Source: Anoplolepis gracilipes (lineage: Eukaryota; Arthropoda; Insecta; Hymenoptera; Formicidae). From it: a stretch of 64,000 bases of DNA. The stretch lies in contig NC_132979.1 of NCBI RefSeq assembly GCF_047496725.1, positions 7,580,501 to 7,644,500 of the forward strand, given 5' to 3'. Of the stretch, positions 13,194 to 26,610 are shown one piece after another; position 1 is the stretch's first letter; every line of letters begins with the position of its first letter. Made by a program: the position numbers and the translations under genes. The notes beneath the pieces are model-generated. The model searched no databases and was not told the DNA's origin. It saw nothing but the letters and a program-made list of their open reading frames with translations.

Positions 13194-15975
13194 CTAAAAT
13201 CGATAGATCGTAAAACGTCCGTCTGGTGATAAGATCGCAAGCTTTTTTTCTCGACAATTTTTTTTTTTTTTTTTTTTTGACAAATTATCCTTTTTTCTAC
13301 TCTTGACATTTTTCAAAAGAATGAAAAAAAAAATATTATTAAAAGATTCTATACAATTATTTATAGAGTCTTTCAAACTTAACTTTATTCTTGTCACTTT
13401 TCAAGACGTATAATCCCATAAATTTCAAAAAAATATTTTTCAATGAAATTATATTATTATTGATATTTCAACTCGCATCTTTACAAGATAAAAATTCAGA
13501 CGTATCTTCGACGAGTCACCCCGTACCTTTGACGTTGATATCGATCTTGTACAGCTATTAATCTAAATTAATTATATAAGTAAATCGATTTAACTAGACT
13601 TACCTGATGAGTGATAGGTATAAGCCCAAATAATCTGGTGGCTTTGGTAGGACCCCATTCACCACTGGCGCAATCCGGCAATGGTACCATCACCGTCTGC
13701 AGTTCCTCGCAAGCAATTTTGAATTTGCAGACGCTCTTGAATTTCATCGGCTCGCCGGTCAAGTACTCCTTTGGCGTTACCGCGTTGGCAAATATGTCCA
13801 GGAGAAAGGCCCCGGAACACGGTGCGTGAACTCGGAAGGCCACTATATTTCCCACGACCGACTGTAAACATTTTAATTTTTAAGCTTTATCGAAAGATAA
13901 AAAATGCGCTATACAATACGCGAATATAATACACATTTTCTTATCGAATTACAAATAAATACGCAACGGTATAAAAAATGATAAAAAATTTATAAAATAA
14001 TATTGAAATACTCATAGTGATTTTATAATTATTTATTATACATGTAGTAAAAAAATTCTAAAAAATTCTGTCATAATTATTTTTTTTTAATTATAAATAC
14101 TCGAATAAAAATATGACATTTTACTAATAATGAGTTAACACTTTTCTGTAGAGACGTGTGAATTGTTTTCTGAAATTCTCGCCACGTCTTACGATTGAGG
14201 TAAAATTACGACGCGAATGCGGGGGAGAGGTAGGGCTACGAAATTTACCTGCATGACAAAACGCTTGAGCGACACGCCGTCGTAGCCATCGCCGTCGTTG
14301 TCGTAGAACTTGAGATTGTAATGAAAGATAAGGGATGATTGCATATTCGCCGGCATCGCTATCCTCACGGTCGCGGCGCCGGTGGAATCCGTGTACATAA
14401 CGGCATTCGTATTCGTATCCGGAAAATAGAGGCCGTACCTGTAGGCGCAGAATTTATCCGAACGGTATTCTCTCTTTCTCTCTTACATTGGGCATTGTTA
14501 GTAGAGACGTCTCTCGTGAAATCATCGAGATTTAATTGCGCATTCTAACGGCTTTCGCGCGCACTTTAATACGAGGATTTAATGCTGTCAAGCACGTTAC
14601 TGCGTTTGATAGATTTAAATATAATTAATAAAGAAAGTGTATAATCAGCGTGACATTAGAATTACGTAATAACGTAAGAGCCAAGTTTATTAATTTTTTT
14701 TATTTTTTTTTTAAACACTTCTTACCTGAAGAATAGGGACCGCACGAAGGGCAGCTCCTCAAAATCTTTGAGCGAAATCGGTTGTTTGAGCAACTGCCAG
14801 TCCTCTTGCAACGGAAAGAATTCGTATATGAATTCACGAGGATCCGTCAGGAAGTAATGATCGTCGTACTCGTACCTAAAAGTAGAACCGTTCGTCTCAT
14901 GATATGATCAGCTGATCGTTTTATTTTGTCGCGTCATACCAACACGTGCGCGGGAATTTTTTTTTCAGGCCCTACCTGAGACTGTCGTTCTTGGCTTTCG
15001 CCTGGCCTGGACGGGGAACCTCTTTGGCATTGACAAGGTGTCGCGCCCCCCAGTTACACTGGACGAATCGCCAGGCACCTGCTACGTACACGGCGTTCCA
15101 GCTGTTCCGGAATCGATTGTCCTCGAAGCAAACGCCCGGCTGGTAGCCCGCCGACTTGCTGTAACCCTTGATGACCACGCAGTGCAAGCCCGCGTAACTG
15201 TATTCGATAAACACAATTTAGACGATCGCTTCTTTTACGGGCGTGTAAGATATTTATATACGCGATATAAATATCGCACACAGGGCGATTTACTCCTATA
15301 AATCGTTTCCACCGCGCCTTTCTTTACGAGTTGCGTAAACTGACGCGATATAAGTCGGTAAAAGTAAAATAAATCCCGCATATCAGCTTCCATTTATTTA
15401 TTACACCGATGTGACATTCTATTTAGATTTTCCTCTCTTCTCCGTGAAAAGCTTTGCTATAAAATTTTTATTTTCGTGAAAAAAAAAAAAGAAAACAATC
15501 GAATTTTATATTAAAGTTCTTACAATTTCCTCCTCTGCCCTTCATATTTAAAAGACTTGTACGCGATTCTCCGCCGCAAAATATTTGACGCGTTCAATAT
15601 ATAATTGCAAAATTGCACGAGTAATATTCTTGATATTTTTCGCAAAGTGAAACCGTCTCTGTTCCGTTATATGGCAAAAATCACATTTGTCATATTGTTA
15701 CCTGCACAATCGCTTGAATAGAACGTGATAGCTTTCCGTTCCGTGTTTGATACCCCTCAACAGACCCATGGGAGTGTCGCCTCGTAAGTTCTCGTCGAAC
15801 TGCATAGTGTTGAGATTCTTCACGGTGATCCACCGGAATATTGTCCTTGCCTTTTCTATGTCCGATCCGCATCTGCTCACCAACTGTCGCACCAGATCGG
15901 TGAAGGTTTTCTGATCTTCTTGCGCTACCTAAGAATAACATTGATATCATAAATCAGCCAGTATCAGAGAATGAA

Positions 15976-16011
<36 letters not shown>

Positions 16012-19000
16012 GAAATCTGCGTTGATAAAATGCGAATATTATCCGGCACAGTATTTTCCGACTTACAATAGCCTCGTGAAAACTAAAAAATATTAGAAAG
16101 AGAATATTTACTTATAAAATTAAATATATGTATATTAAATATGAAATATAAACTTGTAAATCGGCCAAGATAATAAATCCACTCTCGCCTGTAACCAAAT
16201 TAAAATATATCTTGTTAAAGAAACTAGAGTATAAAATGAAAAGAAGTGGCAACGATAGGGCGATAAAGATCGCGAGATCTTGAAGGCCGATTCGCGAGAG
16301 AAGAGAGGCTGAAAGCGCGCTAAAGAATTTCGTAGCGAGAGCTTACCGAAATAGCTATCTGATCCATGTCAGCGAACTCCAGAGGATCATTGTAGATGTG
16401 GTACTTGGCCAGGGCCGGTGGCTGCGGGGGTGGCGCGCGCGACGGATAAGGCGGGGGCGGCGCTTCCTGGATATAACCGTCTCCTTCGTCAAGATATAAA
16501 CTCTCCTGAAGCATATACTCGCTTCTCGCCTCATTGATCAGCTCCAGCATCTCCGAGCTCTGTTTCTCCACCAACGCGGCGGTCGCCGCTCTATAAATAA
16601 ATTAATCAGGAATAACGAACAATGATTTTTCAAGGTCTATTCGCTTTACCCTTGGGAGCCAAAATCGATATTTTTTTTAACATACTCCCTTAAAACATCT
16701 GGTAAATTGTAATTTATAAAATATTCACAAACTATATCGAGTTATAAATACAAAATTAAAATAAATCCTTGATAATTCATCAATTTTAGATATAATATAT
16801 GTGTAATTTGACATTACACGTGCGTTTTAATTTTATTCTTTTTTTAAACAGATATTTTTATTTATTTAATTTAATTTGATTGTTAAATTTGTTTAGTTCT
16901 TTGATCTTTCTTTCGAGAGACAGAAATCTTTTGTCTCAAAACACTTTCTCGCTAAGAGCTGAAAAAAAATTATACATAGTTTAATGTAGTAAACTATGAC
17001 CCGCGATGTATAAGCGCTACTTGCCCGAATTAAAAGCAAGATGTACTATCTTACGTTAATTACATAATAAATACCGTTCGTGCTCCAACATCTTGCGCGT
17101 GAGACTTTCCTTCTTCTTGTCCCTGCGTAGAGTCATGTTCTTCTCCAAGTCTTCCTTCTCCTGTTGAAATTGTTGGGTTCGAACTCTTCCGCCTTTTTCC
17201 CGTTCCCATCTCGCCGACAATTGTTCCAGCTCCTTCTCCCACTCGTCCTTTTTAAGTCATACATAATAGATTAAAATAATTTTTTAAACGTAGGCACATA
17301 TATCATTCTCTTGCAAATAAAAAAAATATACGTATCAAAAAATAATTTATTACATAATTACGAAAATGTACGAACAATAAATTGCATTATTTTTCTTAGA
17401 ATCCGATTCATTACATACTCGGAATTCCTCGCGAATTCGTCTGTCTTCTTCCTCGCGATGGTGGGCAAACTTTCGATATAAATCATCCTCTTCTTTCCGG
17501 TGCTTCATCTCGAGACGCGTCTGCTCATCGCGATCCTGGTAAAATAGAAAGAAACATATTACATAAACATTCAATTCTTTTTATTATTTGTCTTTTAATT
17601 GATATAACGCAAATTAAATAATTGAGCGTGACTGATGATATATTTATTTTAAAAGGTGTTGTCGCATTGTGTAAAATATTTAAAATATTATCGCAATATA
17701 TGTGCAATGATATAATAATAACTTTATTATATAAAGTAAAATTAAATTTATAATATTTTATCATAAAATAGAAAATTTTATAATAAATTTTAATTAAATT
17801 TTTACATAATATAAAATAGAAAAATTTTAATACAAAATTATATTATAAATTTTATTATAAAGTACGTAATAATTTATTGCGATAAAAGTAAGTTGTAAAG
17901 GTTGTATAGGAATTGTATTTCGAACTTTTGTCGTTCCGTTTGTAATTTCGAAAAAAAACAAACATGCAATTGCCGATTAAGGATTAAGCTATCGTTACGT
18001 GCCGGGAAACATTCCGCTAATCGTTGCGGAAGGCGGAGTTTGCGGATACGATTAGACGCAATGGAACGTTTCTATTTCTTAAAACGCCCGCAGCAAAACG
18101 TTGTAGCCTTAGAGCCGGAGCGTAGGTAGGTAGGTAGGTAGGTAGGTAGGTAGGTACTCTACTTTTTGTATAATTTACTTTCACGTCGCGTTTCTGCTTT
18201 CATTCGCTTCCAACAAAGTCCTCCTCGGGGGAACGACAACCCGCCACTCGTCGACAAAAGCGAACTAATCTTCTTCCGGTGTATTTTTAAAAAAATGCCA
18301 CGTTGCGTCTCTCTTTTCGCTCGTTGTAGTCGCGACCGGAAATATTGATGTAATGAAAATATGCCCGGGCCAATATGTTATTGTTGAAAGAAACGAGCAT
18401 GCTCCCCTCTTTAGAATCACGCGGAGAAATTTCCCCAATGCAATTTCTCTACGATACAATTTCGGAGCAACGGTTTACTGCGCATAAACAGTTCGCCGCA
18501 AATAATCGAAATACGATTCAACGAAGCTCGGTATACCTTTGAAGAATCTATCTTGAACTCTCTAATAGGCATTGCATTAATAATTTTTCTCGGCAAAGAC
18601 GTTCCAGCGTCGCCCACGCTGGAATTATGTCATAATGATGTATCTATCTTAATATAATTCGAATAAAAAATCCTAACGACAAAGGAAAGGAAAGAATTTG
18701 CATGCTCGTTGAAAAGGCTATTTTATCATTAAATATAATCTTGCAATAAATGTGTTGTCAGATTTAATGCTGATTGCCCAGAAAGGTCACAAAGAGGAGC
18801 ATAAAAAACGTGTGCGAGACTTTCACGTATAATTTTTTTACGATGAGGAAACCTGCCTGTGACATGAAACACCCGAGAGTTCAGTCCCTGACGTAATTCA
18901 AGGCTATTTTTCTTTAATTCCGCGTTTTCACGTTTACGTACGTTAGAAACAGGTGCAAGTCACGCGCGTAAACACACGTATACATATATTATTTCGGATA

Positions 19001-19187
19001 AACCGACCTCGCCGCGACAGAGGAACACAATATATTATCCACATGTATATTGTATATGTATGTATATTTCGATTCGCTGCAAGATGTATTCCATTTTGCC
19101 TACAAGTGCGAGTTTGTTCCCGGAAACGAGACAACAGCCTTTAATGGATTAATTCTCCCCCTAAGCGTTTTACGCGCGGAGGCGCGT

Positions 19188-19221
<34 letters not shown>

Positions 19222-19425
19222 CGCGCGAATACACGCGCTATCCCCGCCGGCTCTTTCCGCGGCCCGGCAACGATTCTCTAATTAGCCATCAAGTGCAGGA
19301 GTACCGCAAGCGGAAATAATTCTGCTTCCAACCCTCGTCGTCTCACCGCGCGTTTCGCGAACGCGAGGCTCTCCTCCTTCGCGTGCACGTCCTGCCCGCG
19401 TATGTACGAGGGAAAATAAGACGAC

Positions 19426-19459
<34 letters not shown>

Positions 19460-19663
19460 TGTGTGTGTGTGTGTGTGTACGACGCGTTCTTCCGTGGCAA
19501 CGATTTGAATAATCGCCAACGACGACGCGCAGCCGCGATTTATTTCCGCATTTGTCCCGCAGGAAATCGCGAATTTTCGACACCGCGTCGCGCTCTGATC
19601 GATCGAATAATAGCTTCTCCTTTTTACCCCGCAATTTTTCACACCTCCCCGTCTGTCACGTTA

Positions 19664-19696
<33 letters not shown>

Positions 19697-22600
19697 TATC
19701 AAGAATTCTTCCGATTTTTAATTTTCTTATAACCGAATGTATAATTCCTTTCTACGAGAAAATCTGGTATTAATCTTTATACTGGTGGATGATTTTTGTT
19801 CACGCAATTTTTAGGAGTATCAATTTTTTTAATCTGTTTGCTTGCAATTAATTTATATTTAAAAAGGCTCAAAAGAGATGTATATACATTTTTTCCGACT
19901 TTTTTAACCCTCTCACACTTATTGATAACCGCGTCGGACCCACCTGTACGGTTCGAGGGTGCCAAAAATAACAGTACGTGGGGTAGGGATTAAATACAAA
20001 GGCTCAACGAGATTCTCGCTTATGCTAAATCTCCACCACGTGACTCTTGTTTGCGCCGTTCTTATTTGCTCGATTTTGAAAAAGGCTCATCACGACACAT
20101 ATCGGAGTAATTCCAGTCATTCGATCACAGTCACGCGCGACGATCCGTTTATGCGGGGGTCCCGGGATTCCTGAAGGGGCCCCGCTGTTCCGCCAATTAA
20201 ACGTAATGCCGGTGATGCCGACTGGCGTGAGAAGGGGCCACCATCCGCCGCGCCACGTATGCGATTATCTGATCATCGGCAGCGCACGTGTGTGGGCAGA
20301 CCCGCCTCTCCTCAGGGTATACAGGGCTCGACCGTGTCCCCCGGTGTCGTCGGCGCGGTGTTTGCGAGCGTAGGAGGAGCCCCCGCGATACGAAAATACC
20401 GGATAAATCACGCCGGCGGATTATTCCGCCCCGGGAGAGAAAAATCGCGATTGTCTCCCTCTCCCCCTCCCCCCCGGACGACTCGCTACCGCGCAAATTA
20501 CCATCCGGTTGGCGCGTCGCATAAATTTTAAAAGACCCGAATTTTATATATTTCGCCGAGCAAAAAAAAAAAAAATAAATAAAACACGTATACGTAGGTC
20601 GTTTCACGGGGGATAACTACACACTATGTATATAAATAAGGATCGATCGGAGCGCGATCGGTGCGAAAGCGCGTTCGGGAGAAAACGCGGCCGATAGCGG
20701 AGCCGGCTAGCGGCTCGGCCTTATTACGCGGCGAATGGGAAAAGCGGTAATCTCATTTTCATGTAGAGTCCGTTTCTCACGTGGACAGAGACGCTCGCCT
20801 GCTCGCCTGCTCGCCTGCATTCCTGCATTCGCCTCGCTCGTTCGGTTCGGACGGACGTATGGAAGTCACGCGACGGCGAGCGACGCGAAATCCGTATACC
20901 TATATACCCTATACGTCAAATCGCATTCCCGGCGAAATCCTCGCGATCGTGGATTTCAACATGTTTGCTGTTCTTAATAAATTTACGACGGAGAATTATA
21001 TATATATATTTTTTTTTTGTTTTAATTTATCGATATAACGTAGTTGTTAAATTAAATACAATTGAATATTAATATTATTTTTATTATTATTTATCATTAT
21101 CTAAAACGTATTATTATTATTATTATTATTATAATTTAAAACGTAATTTAATTCAAAATACGCTTTACATTTATTATTTCACTTGATTTATTAGCGATGG
21201 CGAATATTGATCAGGTTGAAATTATTTGAATGGCTTCGTATTGCAATTAAATTTATTCCTATCAGATGAAATATCTTTTATGTGTAAATAGAGTCTAGAA
21301 AGATATATAATAAGTTAGACTGTAGTTGAAAATTGTCGTTAACACGAATTCGGTAACGAAAGAAAGCTCACTGACAATGTTGGCCAACAGCAGAGTTTTG
21401 CAAGTTTCGCGAAGGAAGTCGGAAGAAAAGTTATGTATCTCTTTTACACACGCCATTGATCTGGATTTTATTACTACGGAAGTACTTGGAGCACAGCCTA
21501 TTGTACGTATTTTCGCTCATGCACACAATGCATTTTCCCCACCTGCTTCCCCGTTTCAGGAAGAAGCTAATAATCAGCGGACGGTATACGCGCGCAAAAG
21601 TCAATTACCACATCGCCATTGTTTCGCCTCCTCTTCGAAATTATCATTGCTAATTCGCGTTATTAATTAATAATTATTTTCACAGAAGAGGAATGCGGTT
21701 GTTGGATCGCGAAAATGATCGTTGCAACAGTCTTCATGTGAGACTTTTTTAATTTAATTTTCAGAATTTCGACAACTATTTATACAATTTAAATCAAATG
21801 CTAAAAGTGTTTCCTGAAATAATCTTTTTATTTCTTTTTTTTTTTTTTTTTTTTTTTAATTGATATTTTTCCTCAGAAATTCTTTCTAGGATGATTGTAC
21901 TTAGGGGAGTGGTAGATATATTGAACTCTCCAATAATTTATTATCAAAACCTATGAAAAAAGACCAAAGTATAAAAGTATATCTAAAGATATATAAAATT
22001 TAAAATGACACAAAATTTTATAATTTATTTAAATCTTGCAGAAAAATTGTTCTATAAAATTATGAAAAATAAATCAACGCAAAAAAACAACATAAGAAAT
22101 GCAAAGAAAGTCCAGAAGAAAATTCTTCTTTTTGGAGTTAATGAAAAATTTAACGATTTCTCAGTTACTCAGATTAGAAACAGATGATGATTAGAGGCAA
22201 TTTGAAAAGCCTTACTGTTACTAAAAGGCCAATTAGCACAACAATGTGCCGTATCGGTGTCTCCATTTGTAGACACCGAGTCGCTATCTCTCTTTTCCAC
22301 GGAGGAAAAGCTTTTTCCGGTTCTCCGCGGAAATTGCGTGTGTCCGTCAGCATGTCAGCCGCCTCGAAGAACCAGCGGTAACGCTCTCGTCCTTATACGG
22401 CGACGACCATGACGAGAGAGCGAGGGTGGGGGATTTTACACACGTCAATCGACAAGGAGTGACTCACCAGGTAATAATCGATGGGCTTCTCGCGGGCCTT
22501 GCTGTAGCCCTTCTGTAGCTCGGTCTGCTTGAGAGCATGGGCGATGTGAAGGGCACTCGCGTCGAACCTGCCGTACTGATAGCTGCCGTCCCCGGAATAA

Positions 22601-24842
22601 TTATTGTGATTGTACGGCGAGGAGGCGCCGCCGGTGCCGCTGCCGTGGACGCCGTCGCGCGGATGGGACGACGTGTTGGTCGTCGGCGGCGAGCCGTGCC
22701 CGTTCAGGTGCCTGGCATAATTAGGCGAGTCTACATTATCGTAACTGCAACAGAAGCGTGCACACGGGTGTTCAGGGGACTGCGAGGGGGATTCATTCAC
22801 CCGGGCGCACCAGGAGCACACCGGCTCCTCGGCGAGGTCTCTATATAAAAACGGTAGCTTTTGCCGGAGATCGAGATAAACGACAACGCGCACTGATTCT
22901 TTATCGGGACGAATAGCCGTGCGTGTTCTCTAATCTCGGATAATTAATTTTTATTGCCGTACGATAGACGTAAAAGGTAGAAAGCTCATTGTTTGAAAAT
23001 AAATTCCGGAACCACCAGAGATGCAAAATTCTCTTTTTCTTTTTCATTATTTTTTTAAATATAATATTATTTTTCTTTATTTTTTAATTTACCTTTTTCG
23101 AAAGGTAAATTTTACTGGATTAATTAATTAATGAGACTTTTGTAGCAAATTACATCAAACATGATTAAGATAATTTTAGAAATCAGTTAGATACATAAGA
23201 AAAATTTTTATTATACATCAAACTATATAAAAATTATCCGATTTATGTCATGTTTAGTATCATTTTAATCACAGGCATTTTATTAAAATCAATTAAAATT
23301 ATTGTCGAAAAAAGTTAATTATAAAGATATAATGCATTTAAAATAGCGATTAGTTTGAATCTTTCAAATCTTTAATAAAAGTTAAAAATAATAAAAAACC
23401 AACTCGCAATAATCAAAATATAAAGATATTAAATATTTGAAAACAAACCGAAACAAAACAAAATTTTATGGAAAAAAGACCTGTTTTTTTTTTTCAAAGA
23501 AATCGTATTTTGTGACATTTTGTTTCTCTTTCTATTTACATCTCTAGGAACCACTCTGCTAAAGGCACTATTTGACAAGTAGAGCTACTTCTTTTATTAT
23601 TAGAAAACAAGAATTTTATGAAAATTTTACGAAAATTAAAGCTACAGGATTCATGGAAGGCTGCGAATCATAATTTGTGAAGAAAATGGATTTAATAGCA
23701 AAAGGAAAATTTGGATTGTTAGTCTTCTAACACAACGCTTGCTTATTGAATTTGTTATCTTAGCTCTAAGGATAAGAAATTTTCCATATTCCCAGTTAGT
23801 GGAAATTCTGCCCATGACAATTTTCATGCAAATCGAACTAATTTTGCCTCTACCGTTTCCCAAACTTCAAAGCTTTTTAATCAGTTTCATTTTCCAAAAA
23901 ATTCCCACATATCGCGGGAGTAAAAGCTCTCGTTTCGTAGGAATCGTTCGGTCATCGGTGGTGTTATTAATTATCAATACAATAACACTGGAGATAAAAA
24001 GCGAACACTAGCTCCGCGGGGTGTCCTTGATACGGCCGCTAACGTCGCTCGTTACACGGCGTTACATGCCGGAAAAGAATCCGGGTCGATGCCGTCGTCC
24101 GTGGATTATGTTAACCCACATATCTGTGCAACACAATCGCCACCTCTTTCTCCTCCGCCGCCGCCGCCGCCCCCCCCCCTCCCTCCCTCCTTCGCGCGCG
24201 CGCGAGCTTGACCTATAATTCCGGATAACTATAATGGACGCAATTACTCACCGAGTAGCGTTGCAATTAGCGTCTCGGTTAAGTTCAACGGGTTGCAATA
24301 AGAATCTCACACCGCAGGCGCGATATAGCCTCCGCGCGCTGTTTGTGAGAATTTAGTGTATCGTTTAAATGAATGTGTTACACCTCTCGTTCGTTCTCTC
24401 TTGGGTTCATTCACTCACGCAACGGAGCCTACGCTCGTCTCTCTTTCTTTTCCCCCTCCCCCCTTTCTTTCTCTCTCTCTCTCTCTCTCTCTTTCGATAT
24501 TTGCTCTTTTACCACGCGAAAGGCAGGTACGAGAAGCAACATCGGAGTCGGCTAAATCAGCGGATCAGTCTTTGTAAAAATAAAAGTAGAACAAATGCGT
24601 GTAATTAAAAATATACATATATAAATGTGTAATGTACGTGTAATGATAGAAGAAATAAAAACTCGCTCCGTCATCTGCGAGCGACTTTAATAAATTAAAA
24701 GTGACAAGAAAATAGAGAGAACATTTGTTTCTCTGTAAGCGACCTTTAACATGGCGGTTTTTTTTAATAGTATAATTTTATGTAAAATTCAAAGAATTAT
24801 CCAACGTCTTTCTAGATCAAAATAATATTCATAAAAATGATC

Positions 24843-24875
<33 letters not shown>

Positions 24876-26568
24876 AAGAAGAAAATTTGAAAGTAGGAAG
24901 GAAAGTCACGTAAACGCTGACAAGAAACTCCTCGCGTAACGCATACGCGCGCATGTAGGCGCGACTTTTACGAAGCGCGGTGGCCATAAAAAGGCATACA
25001 AAAGACACGCGTGCGTGTCACGGATGTGTTGCATTGAGAGATGTTAAAACGGGCGACAGAGACGAGGCGGGCGCGATCGAGATAACGATGACTCTTAAGA
25101 GAGATCCCGGCGATATGCGACTTCGCCTTTATACGAATGCATACGTGTTATATGTATCGCATGAGGCATTGCATTCTCTATGAATGCAAGAATAAGATGC
25201 GCAATAATGCGCGGATGTATGGCAGGGTGCAGCGTGCTTTCTTGCAACACCGCGACTAGTTTACTTAATCGCGATTATCAAACTTCGCGATCGCGATTTC
25301 TATATTATACTGACACACTGAGATCAAGTCGAATTTGCTGATAACACAAGTGTATAGATTAGACTTTAGATTTCTTCTATGAAATTTTATATTTGAGATT
25401 ATTCTATGCTGGAGATCCAAATATTTTTGCTTACATTTTACTTTTTTTTTTCTCTATTAATTTAACGCAGAGATTTCTTCATTTTTATGCGGATAACTTT
25501 GTAATGATTCTTTCAATTTGACAACTGGTCAAGATTTTCTGCTGCGTTAGTTTGTCTTTTAACAATATAATATACTATGTACATAACAAAAAAATATATA
25601 CAATTTTGATTTATTAATATATAATTTTTGTTTATTTTCATAAAAAAATGATTTTATTTTTTGATTCTGATTCCTTGAGTTAGTAAGAATTTTCTTATAA
25701 ATGCAAGTGCAAAATGTAATAAAATTTTGATAATAATCTTATACGATCGCTTAACAGAGTCCCTATAGAAATGAGCTCATTAGCATTCAAGTTAAAGACC
25801 GAGTGATGCAGCATTCGCTCAACTACTGAGACTTTATTCACTAAGATTTTGTCGGATTAAGGCCAACGTAATTTTCTTACATAACACGAGTAAAGTGACT
25901 AAAGCAAGAATCCATAAGATGACATAAAGTCGAAGAATGCACGTACATGACTAATTATTTTCGCGTAATTTTGCTGACGTCAAACGATTGATTTACTCGC
26001 TGCCAGTAAAGTATAGTAAAAAGAAAAAAAACAAAATAAATTTATTGAAACCTTATTGTAAATCCGTAAGTAACTAAAAAAAATATATAAATATCAAACT
26101 TGTTTCATCAATTTAAAAAAAAAAAAAAAAAAAAAACATTTTTACTACTTTTCCAAAAATATATCTGATTGTTAAAATTTCATCTCTCAAGTTTTATAAA
26201 ATATAATTTTCCATCGATCGAAAAATAAAGTATCTATACCGATATTAATATAAAACCAATATAAAATGCGGTTTGAATGAAAAACATGTTGGTTACACTT
26301 GTACGTATTTCGTGCGAAATACAATTTCGAGACGTCGTGCAATTATTTCCAGCAGCGTTCGATCTCGATCAGACTCGACGAAGGGAAAGTGGAGAAATTA
26401 GACGTAAGTTCTGCCAAGCGTGCCCTCGGTATTGTATCCCTAATATCGAAACACCATCATTAAAATTGCGTTTGATATATTCGCCTTTTTTTGCGCGAAA
26501 GCAAGCTCAACGAGAAAAAGATTAAAGGTTCGCAAAACCTTGAGAGAAAGGCCAACGCTTTTTTGTGC

Positions 26569-26610
<42 letters not shown>

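Larger units (their letters stand above)
17536..22467 (-). other. Hillarin intron 2
   Basis: About 4.9 kb with GT, GA and GTAG microsatellites, a poly-T run at about 19666-19694 and a CpG-rich stretch at 20150-20520 and 20640-20960. The latter has a CTCGCCTG repeat of about 3.5 copies (20789-20820). It could hold an internal promoter; no exon seen. Confidence 0.6.

Noticed and set aside
17060..17242. 60-codon frame starting MGEGAG
   Set aside because: Wrong frame over hillarin exon 4; the joined frame reads DEWEKELEQL.
19930..19965. tRNA B-box-like GGTTCGAGGGTG
   Set aside because: Does not match the full B box and no acceptor stem or anticodon arm can be drawn around it.
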